In this document: piece after piece, positions 54,519 to 62,960 of the stretch
How the letters are laid out: each line of letters opens with the position of its first letter
Position numbering within the stretch: position 1 is the first letter of the stretch
NCBI GenBank assembly: GCA_003165595.1
Contig: PLWQ01000006.1
Span: forward strand, 1 to 64,000
Reading direction: 5' to 3'
DNA length: 64,000 bases
From: Fibrobacterota bacterium
GTDB taxonomy: Bacteria > Fibrobacterota > Chitinivibrionia > Chitinivibrionales > FEN-1185
Notes under the pieces: model-generated
What the model was told of the DNA's origin: nothing
The model's input: the letters and a program-made list of their open reading frames with translations, nothing else
Databases searched by the model: none
Program-made: the position numbers and the translations under genes

Positions 54519-56366
54519 ATGATGCCGGCAGATTCGATTACGCTTGTTCCCTATGTGCACGGAAGCATTGCATTTGCACAGCACGTGCGCGACCTGTGCC
54601 TTAAGACCAAATTCGATTGCATTGCCGTTGACCTTCCCTGCTGCCTGCAGGAGCACCTTTTCGACGCCATCGGCGACCTCCCGTATATTTCGGCGGTTGT
54701 CGCGCGCGACGCCGGCGACACCGTGTTCTTTGCCGCGGCAGACCCTTGCGATGCCGCCATCGAGGCGATGCGCCAGAGCCGCCAGAATCACATTGCGTGC
54801 AGCTGCATCGGCGGCCCCGTACTGTTCGCGCCGAGGCCGCTCCCCCCTTTGCCCGACGGCTATGCACTATCGCGCCTGGGATTCGATGCCTATGCGTCGC
54901 TGTGCCTCCGTGTTGTTCAAGAGCATTTCACCTCCGGGGAAACTCTCGCCGGAGGCATCATGCAGGAACACGAGACATCGTGCCAGTATGCCGCACACGA
55001 GCTGCTGGCGCTTGCGGGACGGTTCAAACGCATTCTCGCGCTTGTCCATCTGGGCAGGTTTGCCCTCACCGCGGATCACCTTCGGCAGGAGCGGACGTTC
55101 AACCTTTCGTTCGGCAAGCCGCCTTCGTATCAAATAGGCCGTGAATTTGTCAATCCGGATCACCTGTACTTCGCGCTCGGTGAATTACCGTTCGTTACAG
55201 GCAAGTTTGAGCGCGAGCGATACGATCCTTTTGCGCAGCGCATGGACGTTGTCGACTGTGTCAAGAGCCTGTTCACCGAAACGCGCGACGAGCACAGGAA
55301 CGAAGCTGCCGGTGAGGTGACGCTCTCGCCCGGCCGCATTCAGCGCGGACTCACGTTTCTGCGCAACCTTGCGGTGCAGGACGGTAGGTTTGTCCCGACC
55401 CTGCCCGACATCGTCGCCGCGGCCAAGGGCGTGGGCGGGAATTCCTATGCGCTGCACGTTCTTGCGAACGCGCGGTATTACCCGTACCTGCCGTTCGAAC
55501 TCGATGCGCCGCTTATGTCGCTGGGCATCGACAAGATCCAGCTGCCCCACGAAACCTTTGCGCGGCCGGCCGTGAATCTCCTGCGCGACGTTACCCTCGT
55601 CTGGCGCACGCTGTCGCTCCGGCCCGACCCGTCTAAATTTACAAAACAGAAGTACCGGTTTGCGTGGAACCCGCTGGGCGCGTGTTCGCACGTGCCCGAA
55701 GACCGGCGGATAGAGCAGTTCAACGTGCATCTGCGCTCCAAGGCCCGCAGGATGCTCTGCGAAGACCGGGCGGTGTCGGAAAAATTCACCGTATCGGTAA
55801 AGGACGGCATCGATATCCGCGAAACAATGCGCAACTGGTTCACCTCCGACATTTACGTGCGAGAGGTGCCGCCGTCCCGGGGGAAGGTGGATACGGTAAT
55901 CATAATATTCGATGCGGACCACGACGAGAAATATCCCCACTGCGCAACCTGGTACGCCGAGCACAACGAGGAATCGACGCTCACGTTTTTCGCCACCGAT
56001 CCTTTTGCCGACCTCATCGGGCCGGGCATTGCGCGCTCCTCCTATGGCGGCCTGACGCTCCTTTACCCGCCGAGGATGGTGCCCGACGTGTTTTCCATGG
56101 CCAACCTGCCCGACTTGAGAACCCGCACCGAGTACCTGGTGTACGGCGGGCTTCTTTTTTCGCAGGAGAGAATCGTTGTCTACGTAGCGGCACGGAAGCC
56201 GGGCGTTCGGCTCACGCGGCTCGCGGCCCAATGCAAAAAACGGCTTGTGTGGATCCCGCTTTCCACCTTTAGCCTGGAGACGCTGCGGCGGCTCAGGCAA
56301 TTCCACATCCTCAACGGCAAAACCGTGCGCAGCTGGGCCGCGCGCTTCATTGGAGAACAGCCATGA
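54519..56366 (+). CDS. large partner protein of the MoxR ATPase, unknown function
   Basis: 615 residues (a second ATG lies one codon in). No signal peptide or membrane segment. The N-terminal part (ITLVPYVHGSIAFAQHVRDLC, then DCIAVDLP) loosely resembles the opening of EreA/TraB-like proteins (as in DUF5682), which begin with a His-containing motif and a V-L-I-E-G-P-like strand. A glycine-poor middle and an Asp/Asn-rich IIIFDADHDEKYPHCATW segment follow near 460-480. The ATP-ase before it and the overlap of its stop with the next gene show that the three genes are made together. Not assigned. Confidence 0.8.
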   Translation: MMPADSITLVPYVHGSIAFAQHVRDLCLKTKFDCIAVDLPCCLQEHLFDAIGDLPYISAVVARDAGDTVFFAAADPCDAAIEAMRQSRQNHIACSCIGGPVLFAPRPLPPLPDGYALSRLGFDAYASLCLRVVQEHFTSGETLAGGIMQEHETSCQYAAHELLALAGRFKRILALVHLGRFALTADHLRQERTFNLSFGKPPSYQIGREFVNPDHLYFALGELPFVTGKFERERYDPFAQRMDVVDCVKSLFTETRDEHRNEAAGEVTLSPGRIQRGLTFLRNLAVQDGRFVPTLPDIVAAAKGVGGNSYALHVLANARYYPYLPFELDAPLMSLGIDKIQLPHETFARPAVNLLRDVTLVWRTLSLRPDPSKFTKQKYRFAWNPLGACSHVPEDRRIEQFNVHLRSKARRMLCEDRAVSEKFTVSVKDGIDIRETMRNWFTSDIYVREVPPSRGKVDTVIIIFDADHDEKYPHCATWYAEHNEESTLTFFATDPFADLIGPGIARSSYGGLTLLYPPRMVPDVFSMANLPDLRTRTEYLVYGGLLFSQERIVVYVAARKPGVRLTRLAAQCKKRLVWIPLSTFSLETLRRLRQFHILNGKTVRSWAARFIGEQP

Positions 56367-57250
56367 CCGTCCGTGCATTGTCCGGATGCTTCGCCGTTGC
56401 GTTGTGTGCGCTGTGCGCACACGCCACCGATGAGGTTCGCGAAGCCGCGTTCTACGACAGCGTGGTCGCCGTATACATGCACGAGTACCGGGAATGTACG
56501 GGAAGCATGGGGTCCATCGACCGCGCAATGCTGCTCGAATGGAAGACCAAAATGGACAAGCTCTCCCAGACGCAGGCCTATGTCGAACTGGTTCGAGAAT
56601 ACAGGGCGGCAGTTGACAGCGTGCGCAAGCCGCCGCCGTGCAGGGTCCTTGCCTGGAACGAAGAACGAAAGAAGGCGCAGATGCAATCGGAGAGCGCCAT
56701 GGTCCAAACCCTGCTCGCGCAGGACGAAGCCAACGACGCTCGACGCGACCTCGACACGCTTGCCAAGTCGCCGTACGATTTCGGAATCTTTCCGTTCGGC
56801 GTGTCGAAGAAGCTGTTTCTGTACACCTACAAGAAGACCCGGAACGTGGATCCGGTCGTGATGGACAGCATCGCATACGTCAACGATGTCCAGTGGGGAG
56901 AACGGCCCTTTCTCACCGCATTCCATTTCGACAAGAACGGAAGGCTTTTCAAATACGAAATCGAATCGCCGGGGCTTGCGTCCGACAAGCTCAACGCCGT
57001 TGTGCGGCCGGACGCGGAATACCTGTCGCAGGTATTTACGAGGAAGTTCGGGGAACCTGCCCGCAGATACACCTTCGGCTTCTTCGATATCAAGAACGGC
57101 GTGCTGTCGCCCTATAAAACGTGGGACATCAAGGGATATTCGGTGTACGTTGGAATTTCGGTGGACAATTACCGGTATTACGCCAAGGCCGTGGTGGCAA
57201 GAATCCCGGCCCGCGCGGCGCGCGCCGACGACCCCGCGGCTTCCAAATAG
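56363..57250 (+). CDS. exported protein of unknown function
   Basis: 295 residues with a signal peptide (LSGCFAVALCALCAHA). A helical charged region (70-150) is followed by a beta-rich domain (YDFGIFPFGVSKKLFLYTY, then FDKNGRLFKYEIES). It overlaps the previous gene by 4 bp (ATGA), so the large cytoplasmic partner and this exported protein are made in step. Function unknown. Confidence 0.7.
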   Translation: MTVRALSGCFAVALCALCAHATDEVREAAFYDSVVAVYMHEYRECTGSMGSIDRAMLLEWKTKMDKLSQTQAYVELVREYRAAVDSVRKPPPCRVLAWNEERKKAQMQSESAMVQTLLAQDEANDARRDLDTLAKSPYDFGIFPFGVSKKLFLYTYKKTRNVDPVVMDSIAYVNDVQWGERPFLTAFHFDKNGRLFKYEIESPGLASDKLNAVVRPDAEYLSQVFTRKFGEPARRYTFGFFDIKNGVLSPYKTWDIKGYSVYVGISVDNYRYYAKAVVARIPARAARADDPAASK

Positions 57251-57300
57251 CACCGCCGCGCCGGACCGCACCTTCGATGTACGGCAACGGAACAAAAACG

Positions 57301-57681
57301 ATGACATACCGGACGCTTCACCCGTTCTCGTACCTCGACGGCCTCGTCATTATCTCGTGCGTCGCGGGCGCGCTGGCGTTCTGGCCCCTGGTGCAATCGC
57401 ACAGGCCCGCTACCGTTGCGGTGTTCCGGGACGACACGAAAATCGCCGAATATCCTTTGTCGACTCCCCGGGTCGTTACGCTGCGCGGCAGGCACGGAGA
57501 TATCACACTGTCGGTACGCGACAACGGCGTGTGCGTCGTCTCCGCCGACTGCCCCAGGCAGGTGTGCGTGCGCGCGGGCACCATCCGGCAAAACGGCCAG
57601 CAAATCGTGTGCGCCCCGAACCATATCCTCATTGAGCTCCAGGCCTCTTCCGGAAACACGGTCGATGCAGTTACAAAGTAG
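57301..57681 (+). CDS. NusG domain II-containing membrane-anchored protein
   Basis: 126 residues from ATG 57301 (an ATG at 57277 is possible). One N-terminal span, then the NusG_II wording SVRDNGVCVVSADCPRQVCVRAG and QIVCAPNHILIEL with its conserved cysteines. In other bacteria this family sits next to Gx transporter genes, as here. Overlaps the next gene by 17 bp. Confidence 0.88.
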   Translation: MTYRTLHPFSYLDGLVIISCVAGALAFWPLVQSHRPATVAVFRDDTKIAEYPLSTPRVVTLRGRHGDITLSVRDNGVCVVSADCPRQVCVRAGTIRQNGQQIVCAPNHILIELQASSGNTVDAVTK

Positions 57682-58837
57682 CGACAGCCAATCGCAAGTG
57701 GTAAAAAAAACGGCATGGCTGCTGTGCGCCGTTGCAATCAATGCGCTTGAATTCTTTATCCCGCGCCTTCCGTTTTTTCCCTGGCTCAAGCCCGGCCTTG
57801 CAAACGTCATCACCATTCTCTGGATCGTTGAATTCGGGGCAATGGACGCGCTGCTCTATTCCCTGCTCCGCACGTGGATCGTGGGCTTCTTCTTCGGGTT
57901 CTCTTTTCTCACAATGGCGCTCGCCTTGAGCGGCGGGGTGCTGTCGACAGTGACGATGGGCCTGGCATGGAAATTGACAGGAAAGAACCGGCTCCTGGGT
58001 ACCGTGGGCCTCGGCATCATCGGCGCGCTGTTCCACAATCTTGGGCAGCTCCTTGCCGTGTATTTCCTGATGTCGGCAAACCTGCGCCTGTTCTACCAGC
58101 TGCCCATCATGCTCGCGGCGGCCATCGTGTTCGGCGGCATCGTGGGCGGACTGGCGCCCGTTGCCTACCGTGTTTTCGAGCGCGCAGCAGGGCCTCCCCC
58201 CGCCGCCGGGTTCGACCGGTTTGCCGGTTTTGCTTCGGCGCCGCGCGACCGTTTTTTCTCGCTGCTGCTCCTTGCGGGCTGCACGGCTATCGTGTTTACA
58301 GACTCCACACTTGCGCTGGGCGCAAGCGCGCTGGGCGCCTCTCTCATCGCCCAGGCGGCATCCAAAGGCTCGCTTTCGGCGTTTCTCAAACCGCTCACCC
58401 GCTTCTGGGTGCTCTTCGCCTTTGTCGCCTGCGTCAATATCTTCTTTTCGTACGGCGCCCGCATCGAAGGCGTGCCGTTTCTCACCCGGGAAGGTCTCGA
58501 CCTCACGATTTGGCAATGGCTGCGGCTGTGGACATGGTTGCAGGTCTCCGCCATCTTGTCCCATTTCAACTTCCACGCCGTGATGCTGGAGGTGCTGAGC
58601 AAGGTGTTTCCAGGCCATCGGGAGACGCTGTTTGCCGGCGTGCTGGCGCTGGAGTATTTCCCCGGAATCGCGGAAGACGGCAAGGCATATGTGCGGAAGA
58701 GATTCGCGGCGACGTTACCCGGGAAGAAACCGGACAAAGTGAACGTCATTGGACATGGAGGAGCCGAACAATGGGCTGCCGCGCTGTATGATTTAGTGCT
58801 GGTGCGGATGGGACAAAGAACTCCGGGCCAATTGTAG
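57665..58837 (+). CDS. Gx transporter-like S component fused to an EcfT-like domain
   Basis: 390 residues from ATG 57665. Residues 1-180 are hydrophobic with the pattern of Gx transporters (also called heptaprenyl diphosphate synthase component I): FIPRLPFFPWLKPGLANVITILWI. Residues 195-390 resemble an EcfT/CbiQ membrane subunit: FTDSTLALGASALG, EGVPFLTREGLDLTIWQWLRLWTWLQVSAIL, and a C-terminal soluble tail. A single polypeptide with both parts is unusual. Substrate unknown; no ECF ATPase gene is adjacent. Confidence 0.8.
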   Translation: MQLQSSDSQSQVVKKTAWLLCAVAINALEFFIPRLPFFPWLKPGLANVITILWIVEFGAMDALLYSLLRTWIVGFFFGFSFLTMALALSGGVLSTVTMGLAWKLTGKNRLLGTVGLGIIGALFHNLGQLLAVYFLMSANLRLFYQLPIMLAAAIVFGGIVGGLAPVAYRVFERAAGPPPAAGFDRFAGFASAPRDRFFSLLLLAGCTAIVFTDSTLALGASALGASLIAQAASKGSLSAFLKPLTRFWVLFAFVACVNIFFSYGARIEGVPFLTREGLDLTIWQWLRLWTWLQVSAILSHFNFHAVMLEVLSKVFPGHRETLFAGVLALEYFPGIAEDGKAYVRKRFAATLPGKKPDKVNVIGHGGAEQWAAALYDLVLVRMGQRTPGQL

Positions 58838-58908
58838 CGGCGTTAATTGTCTTTGAATCTTGCGCCGGTTCTCGCCTGAGCCAAGGATGGGCGAAGGCGA
58901 TAAAAAAA

Positions 58909-59313
58909 TCATGATTTCGGAAGGTCTTTTTCTATAAGAGTTCTCAACGTATTGACAAAAGAAATGGCGTCCTCAACCCATGGCCTTGCCTCGGCCTCGT
59001 TAAAGATGAAGAAGTCCTCGTAATCACCTTCCTGTCTGCGTTCAAAAAGGTCATTATATATTCGCGCCGACTCTATGGAAACAATCCCTGTCTTCACAAA
59101 ATGAAGATTAAAAAAAGATCGGATGCCAGCATGTTTTTTAGATTTCATTTGATGCAGAACAAGCAAAGCAGAAACCGCATAGAAACATGCATAGTAGAGC
59201 CTGTTTACGCACGCGTTCCAATGAGATGAATTCCCAAGAACCTGCGCTTCCGAGAGTGATTCAAGCGCTCTTGATACTCTGTATTTTACCAGGTCAAGAA
59301 TGCTCTCGCTCAT
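58909..59313 (-). CDS. hepT: HEPN-domain toxin (intact pair)
   Basis: 134 residues. Helical HEPN protein with the catalytic Rx4-6H motif in IRSFFNLHF (Arg65, His71). The upstream MNT gene overlaps by 4 bp, giving the HepT/MntA order. In this system the nucleotidyltransferase AMPylates and silences the HEPN ribonuclease. Confidence 0.88.
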   Translation of the reverse strand: MSESILDLVKYRVSRALESLSEAQVLGNSSHWNACVNRLYYACFYAVSALLVLHQMKSKKHAGIRSFFNLHFVKTGIVSIESARIYNDLFERRQEGDYEDFFIFNEAEARPWVEDAISFVNTLRTLIEKDLPKS

Positions 59314-59621
59314 ATTGTTATTCCTTCACGGTCAACATTTTCATGCAATGGAATGATACGGAATTTCGGACTTTGCCATTCCTGACGACTCTTAATAATA
59401 GAACTCAAAACTTCATTTGCTTCCAATTCAACATCGTAAATGGCATGTCGAACTCGGTCTGTCCGAACGGCATCAACCTCGCCGTCTACAAGAATCAGGA
59501 AATCCCAGTCGGAACCTTCGTGAAAATCCTCCCGCGCACGGGAACCATAGAGAATGATTTCGGCGGAAGGCTCGATTTGCCTTACGGCGGTTTTTACTTT
59601 GTCCAACAATAGGGATTTCAT
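59310..59621 (-). CDS. mntA: MNT-domain nucleotidyltransferase antitoxin (intact pair)
   Basis: 103 residues. The minimal nucleotidyltransferase motif GSRAREDFHEGSDWDFLIL provides G-S-x10-D-x-D. The ATGA overlap links it to the HEPN gene downstream. Confidence 0.9.
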   Translation of the reverse strand: MKSLLLDKVKTAVRQIEPSAEIILYGSRAREDFHEGSDWDFLILVDGEVDAVRTDRVRHAIYDVELEANEVLSSIIKSRQEWQSPKFRIIPLHENVDREGITI

Positions 59622-59958
59622 TTTATCCTCCAGGTCTTCATCAATTCAGCAAAACGTCTATGGCAATAATTAAAAATACATCATCCGGAATCAAAATTAT
59701 GGAAATCATATCAAGCCTGTCCCTAACGTCGTTAACCCATCAACCTTGCCATTACGATTAACAAGCAGAATGCGTAATCCCGGCCGCTGATCATTGGCGC
59801 GGCCCTTCTGATGCGTGTTGAAACACCGTTGAAAATCTTCGGCTATCCCGGAATGGCAATAATTCTATTTTTTGCTGCATGTATAAGCGCCAGAGAGAAG
59901 CCTGTGGCGTGTTATGCTGTTCTCAAAGGAAACCATCGAGAGGAAGAACACAGGAATC
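59622..59958. other. 337-bp gap, nothing coding seen
   Basis: AT-rich between the intact HEPN/MNT pair and the DUF2442 gene. No frame has a start site and a family match. Confidence 0.5.
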
Positions 59959-60222
59959 TTAAGCAGCAGAAGAGGAATGTGCCAAAGTGCTGCCAATTTC
60001 GTAAAGGAAATCAGGCGAAAAATCAGCTCCATTTTCCCATTCAATTGTGTCGGTATCGCGATTCAGTTTGACTTTACTAAATTCAGCCTTATTTCTCAAA
60101 TCCCTTAAGATTCCATTGTTCAAATGGTTCTCCAAGTCCGCCACCTTGACATTTCCATTTTCAAATTCAAGGAGTATTTCATAATCCTTTTTATATTCAG
60201 CGGCCTTAATCCAATGCATAAA
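59959..60222 (-). CDS. DUF2442-family protein
   Basis: 87 residues from ATG 60222: MHWIKAAEYKKDYEILLEF, NGNVKVADLENHL, and the end DTIEWENGADFSPDFLYEIG. The beta-rich DUF2442 fold is recognised from the ENG...VADL and the W-x-N-G-x-D-x-x-P-x-x-L-Y ending. Such proteins often accompany toxin-antitoxin genes. Its start lies inside the end of the truncated HEPN gene. Confidence 0.82.
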   Translation of the reverse strand, partial: FMHWIKAAEYKKDYEILLEFENGNVKVADLENHLNNGILRDLRNKAEFSKVKLNRDTDTIEWENGADFSPDFLYEIGSTLAHSSSAA

Positions 60223-60374
60223 ATGGCCGCCCGGGCGGCATGAAGAACCGCATAGTATGACCTGGAAATAGCGTCCTCCATCAATCCTGCCTGAAACAAT
60301 TTCTCGGACGCAGCAAGAGATTTTTCGCCGCGCTGGATCTCTTTGCATATTTCCTGTAAGTGGTCCGTCGTCAT
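60120..60374 (-). pseudogene. truncated HEPN protein (second pair)
   Basis: 84 residues, of which only about the first 58 (IQRGEKSLAASEKLFQAGLMEDAISRSYYAVLHAARAAILCIGLRP) look like a HEPN domain. After that the frame runs through the DUF2442 gene and stops. The catalytic Arg...His motif found at residues 65-71 in the intact copy is lost, so it should have no RNase activity. Its ATG overlaps the MNT stop by 4 bp. Confidence 0.8.
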
Positions 60375-60697
60375 ACTTGCACGGCATCCTTTTCGATATT
60401 GGATGCGAATTCAAATCCGTTTGTTTTGAGCATTGCAAAATGCTCTTTGGATATGACTTGAATAGACAAACGTGCTCCGATGCTCCAATCCATTTCATAC
60501 CCGAATGTCCGAATTTGGTCTGCTTTCCGCCAATCATCAAATTCCGTCACAACCAGAATGTCGATATCCGAATCGGGATTGTCATCTCCCCGTGCTTTCG
60601 AACCGTACATTAGGACCGTTACTATGTCACCGGGAAACAGCCTCTTGATTTTTTCACTGAATTGCCCGATGATCAGCTTTTCATTTCCAGTCAGCAT
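60371..60697 (-). CDS. MNT-domain nucleotidyltransferase (second pair)
   Basis: 108 residues from ATG 60697, with AAGGAG 9 nt upstream. GSKARGDDNPDSDIDILVV holds the G-S-x10-D-x-D motif. The active-site residues look intact although its HEPN partner is truncated. Confidence 0.88.
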   Translation of the reverse strand: MLTGNEKLIIGQFSEKIKRLFPGDIVTVLMYGSKARGDDNPDSDIDILVVTEFDDWRKADQIRTFGYEMDWSIGARLSIQVISKEHFAMLKTNGFEFASNIEKDAVQV

Positions 60698-60753
60698 AAA
60701 ACACATCTCCTTCGTAAACATAAATATACCATAAACAAGCCTTCGACAATAAG

Positions 60754-60897
60754 GTGCAACTTTCTTCCTACTTTCCCATCCATAATTTCCCGTCCAGGCT
60801 CCTAATCACCGTGGGGCTGGTGTTTGCGGCGCTGATCGCGGTCTTGCTCGCCCCTACTTCGCGGTCTCCTATCGGAGAAGGGGAGCCGCAATCATAA
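60754..60897 (+). CDS. possible small membrane-span ORF or remnant
   Basis: From a GTG at 60754 the frame encodes about 47 residues with one hydrophobic span (LLITVGLVFAALIAVLLAP). No ribosome-binding site is seen. The rest of the 60698-61050 gap holds nothing recognisable. Low support. Confidence 0.2.
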   Translation: MQLSSYFPIHNFPSRLLITVGLVFAALIAVLLAPTSRSPIGEGEPQS

Positions 60898-61050
60898 AAT
60901 GTACGCACCCTTGAGGTGTTCTTTTTGAAAAAGGCCGAAGTACTATAACGGAGCACCTGAAAAGCATCTTTGAAACCGGTGAATTAACAGAAACCACCCA
61001 TAACCCGTTTTTGTGGTACTTGAGAAAGGGATAAGGCCATCGTGCCATGT

Positions 61051-62142
61051 TTATGTTATTCCGCCATTGACCAGGCGGGCGTAATGACAGAGCATGAGTT
61101 CACCCGTCTTCTCATTACGCAAGTGCAATCCGTTGCCCAGGCACCACCGGTACGCCTTGCAAGAAACGCAGGGCCCGGTTTTTGTCCACGACCTGTTTCG
61201 CATGACACGGAACCTGCCGTTCCAAACTTCCCAGAAATCGTCTTTGTAAATATTCCCCTGGATATAATCGGCCCGAAGACTTGGACAGGCTGAAATCGAA
61301 CCGTCGACCAACACCGATCCCACCGAGACGCCCGCGGCGCATTGGAAATAGTTGTCGCGCGCCATTCCCTCGTAGCTTCCGAGAAAGCCTTCGCACCCGT
61401 AATTCGGCCGTACCTTCCCCAGTTTTTTCGTGCCGACGATAAAGTCCAAGAGATCCACAAACTGCCGGTCCGAAATCTGCAATTCCGCGTTTGCAGCCGC
61501 TCTTCCCTTCGGAAACACGGTGAGCAGCCGCCAGTTCTTTACGCCCCTGTCGTTGAGCAGGTCCTTGATTTTTGGGAGCTCGTCGAAATTCCGGCGGTCC
61601 ACGCACGTTGCGACATCAAAGATGATGTTGTCGGTGGCTGCCGCGAGTTCAACTGCGGTAACCGCGCGGTCGAACGACCCCGCTTTATTGCGAAGCCAAT
61701 CGTGCGACGCCCTCAGGCCGTCAAGACTGATGGTAAGGGAGCGCAACCCCGCGTCCAGGAGACGGCCGTACCTGTCCCGCGTCAGGGCATATCCGTTGGT
61801 GACGAATCCCCAGGGAAAACCGCGCTTGTACAGCTCGAGGCCGCATTGTTCAAGGTCATCGCGCAACAGCGGCTCGCCCCCCGTGAGGGCAATGGTCGTC
61901 TTATGAGGATCAACCCGTTCTTTTATGGAATCGATGACGCGCAAAAAATCCCGCAGCGGCATATCGGGAAGCGATGCGTCGCGCAGGCAGTCGCTGCCGC
62001 AATGGAGACACGAAAGATTGCACCGGAGTGTGCATTCCCAGAAAAGGTAGCGCAAATCGTGGACGGCCGCGTCGATGCCTTTTTTTATGCCGAACAGGTC
62101 GAGCGCAATGCGTTTACGCAGGGGTATTTTGAGGCCGTTCAT
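61051..62142 (-). CDS. radical SAM/SPASM-domain enzyme
   Basis: 363 residues from ATG 62142, which overlaps the stop of the surface-protein gene as ATGA. The [4Fe-4S] motif CNLSCLHC (Cys41, Cys45, Cys48) follows LRYLFWECTLR, a lead-in very like a family of Bacteroidales radical SAM/SPASM enzymes. GGEPLLRDD and SLDGLRASHDWLR are also typical. The C-terminal SPASM region has cysteines in GCEGF, CAAGVSVGSVLVDGSISACPSL and CVSCKAYRWCLGNG. Such enzymes modify peptides or proteins. The likely substrate is the adjacent surface protein or an unseen small peptide; inference. Confidence 0.92.
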   Translation of the reverse strand: MNGLKIPLRKRIALDLFGIKKGIDAAVHDLRYLFWECTLRCNLSCLHCGSDCLRDASLPDMPLRDFLRVIDSIKERVDPHKTTIALTGGEPLLRDDLEQCGLELYKRGFPWGFVTNGYALTRDRYGRLLDAGLRSLTISLDGLRASHDWLRNKAGSFDRAVTAVELAAATDNIIFDVATCVDRRNFDELPKIKDLLNDRGVKNWRLLTVFPKGRAAANAELQISDRQFVDLLDFIVGTKKLGKVRPNYGCEGFLGSYEGMARDNYFQCAAGVSVGSVLVDGSISACPSLRADYIQGNIYKDDFWEVWNGRFRVMRNRSWTKTGPCVSCKAYRWCLGNGLHLRNEKTGELMLCHYARLVNGGIT

Positions 62143-62960
62143 CGCTCGATTGAGATCCTGGTTATGGCCGCGTGCGTACCGGTCTGCAGCTTGAGGAAAT
62201 AAATCCCGGCCGAAAGCCCGGACGTTTCCAGGCGCGCCTCGTGCTCCCCGGCCGATTGGGACCCGTCGAAAATCTCCTTGATCAGCCTGCCGGTCGCGTC
62301 GTATAATGCCATGCGTGCCTGCGCCCCGGCCGGAAGCGCGTACCGCATTTCGATTGTTCCATTTGCGGAGCGCCATGCCCGCATCGACATGGCCGCCGGG
62401 GAAGCGCCGGGCCCGGCGGGGTTTACTGCCTGGGAGAGCTTCTGCAGATACAATTCGATAGTTACCGTGTCCGCCAAGCCGCCCATGGCGGGAATGAAAA
62501 TCAGAGTGTCTTTGTTTTGGAACGATCCGTTTTGCGCGCCATCGATATCCTGCGCTTCAAAAATCCAGGTGTTGAACACCGGCGATTGGAAGAACGTCAT
62601 GGAGAACGATCCGTCGGCCGCGGTCAAGGCGGAATCAACGACCTGCTTGGTCGTCGTGTCCTTCAGGAAGACTTTTACATTTTCGATTGCTGCATCGTCG
62701 GCCTGGGACCTGATTGTCCCTTTGACCGAGAACTGCGCGGAGGAAGGCCCGTACCAAACGATAATACCGTACAATGGAGCGATGCCATAGTCAGGAACGA
62801 CTATCGTTGAATCAGCTTTTGTAAGACCTTTGCTCGTCGTCTGTATAATCTGCCCGGAGGCATACACAAAAAACGTGAAAAGGAACGTCACTGCTGCACC
62901 GGCAAGCCTGAGCAGCATCATCGACATGCGGCCGGGAAGCCTGATGATTTTTTTTGCCAT
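62139..62960 (-). CDS. surface protein with carboxypeptidase-regulatory-like domain, linked to the radical SAM enzyme
   Basis: 273 residues from ATG 62960 (GGAGGG upstream). An N-terminal export signal or membrane anchor (LLRLAGAAVTFLFTFFVYASG) leads to SSAQFSVKGTIRSQADDAAIENVKVFLKD, a carboxypeptidase-regulatory/Ig-like domain of the kind found in radical-SAM-associated putative lipoproteins of Bacteroidetes. Then a C-terminal domain of secretion-tail or FlgD-Ig type (ARMALYDATGRLIKEIF, then GLSAGIYFLKLQTG). The cell-surface location is inference from these parts. Confidence 0.82.
   Translation of the reverse strand: MAKKIIRLPGRMSMMLLRLAGAAVTFLFTFFVYASGQIIQTTSKGLTKADSTIVVPDYGIAPLYGIIVWYGPSSAQFSVKGTIRSQADDAAIENVKVFLKDTTTKQVVDSALTAADGSFSMTFFQSPVFNTWIFEAQDIDGAQNGSFQNKDTLIFIPAMGGLADTVTIELYLQKLSQAVNPAGPGASPAAMSMRAWRSANGTIEMRYALPAGAQARMALYDATGRLIKEIFDGSQSAGEHEARLETSGLSAGIYFLKLQTGTHAAITRISIER

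Noticed and set aside
55185-56876. 563-residue open frame on the minus strand
   Set aside because: It lies entirely opposite the 615-residue gene and its neighbour, is very Arg-rich, has no family similarity and no ribosome-binding site. It exists because GC-rich coding DNA often leaves the opposite strand open.
57671-58618. 315-residue minus-strand frame opposite the Gx/EcfT gene
   Set aside because: Composition is Glu/Arg/His-rich with no similarity; the membrane protein on the plus strand is well supported.
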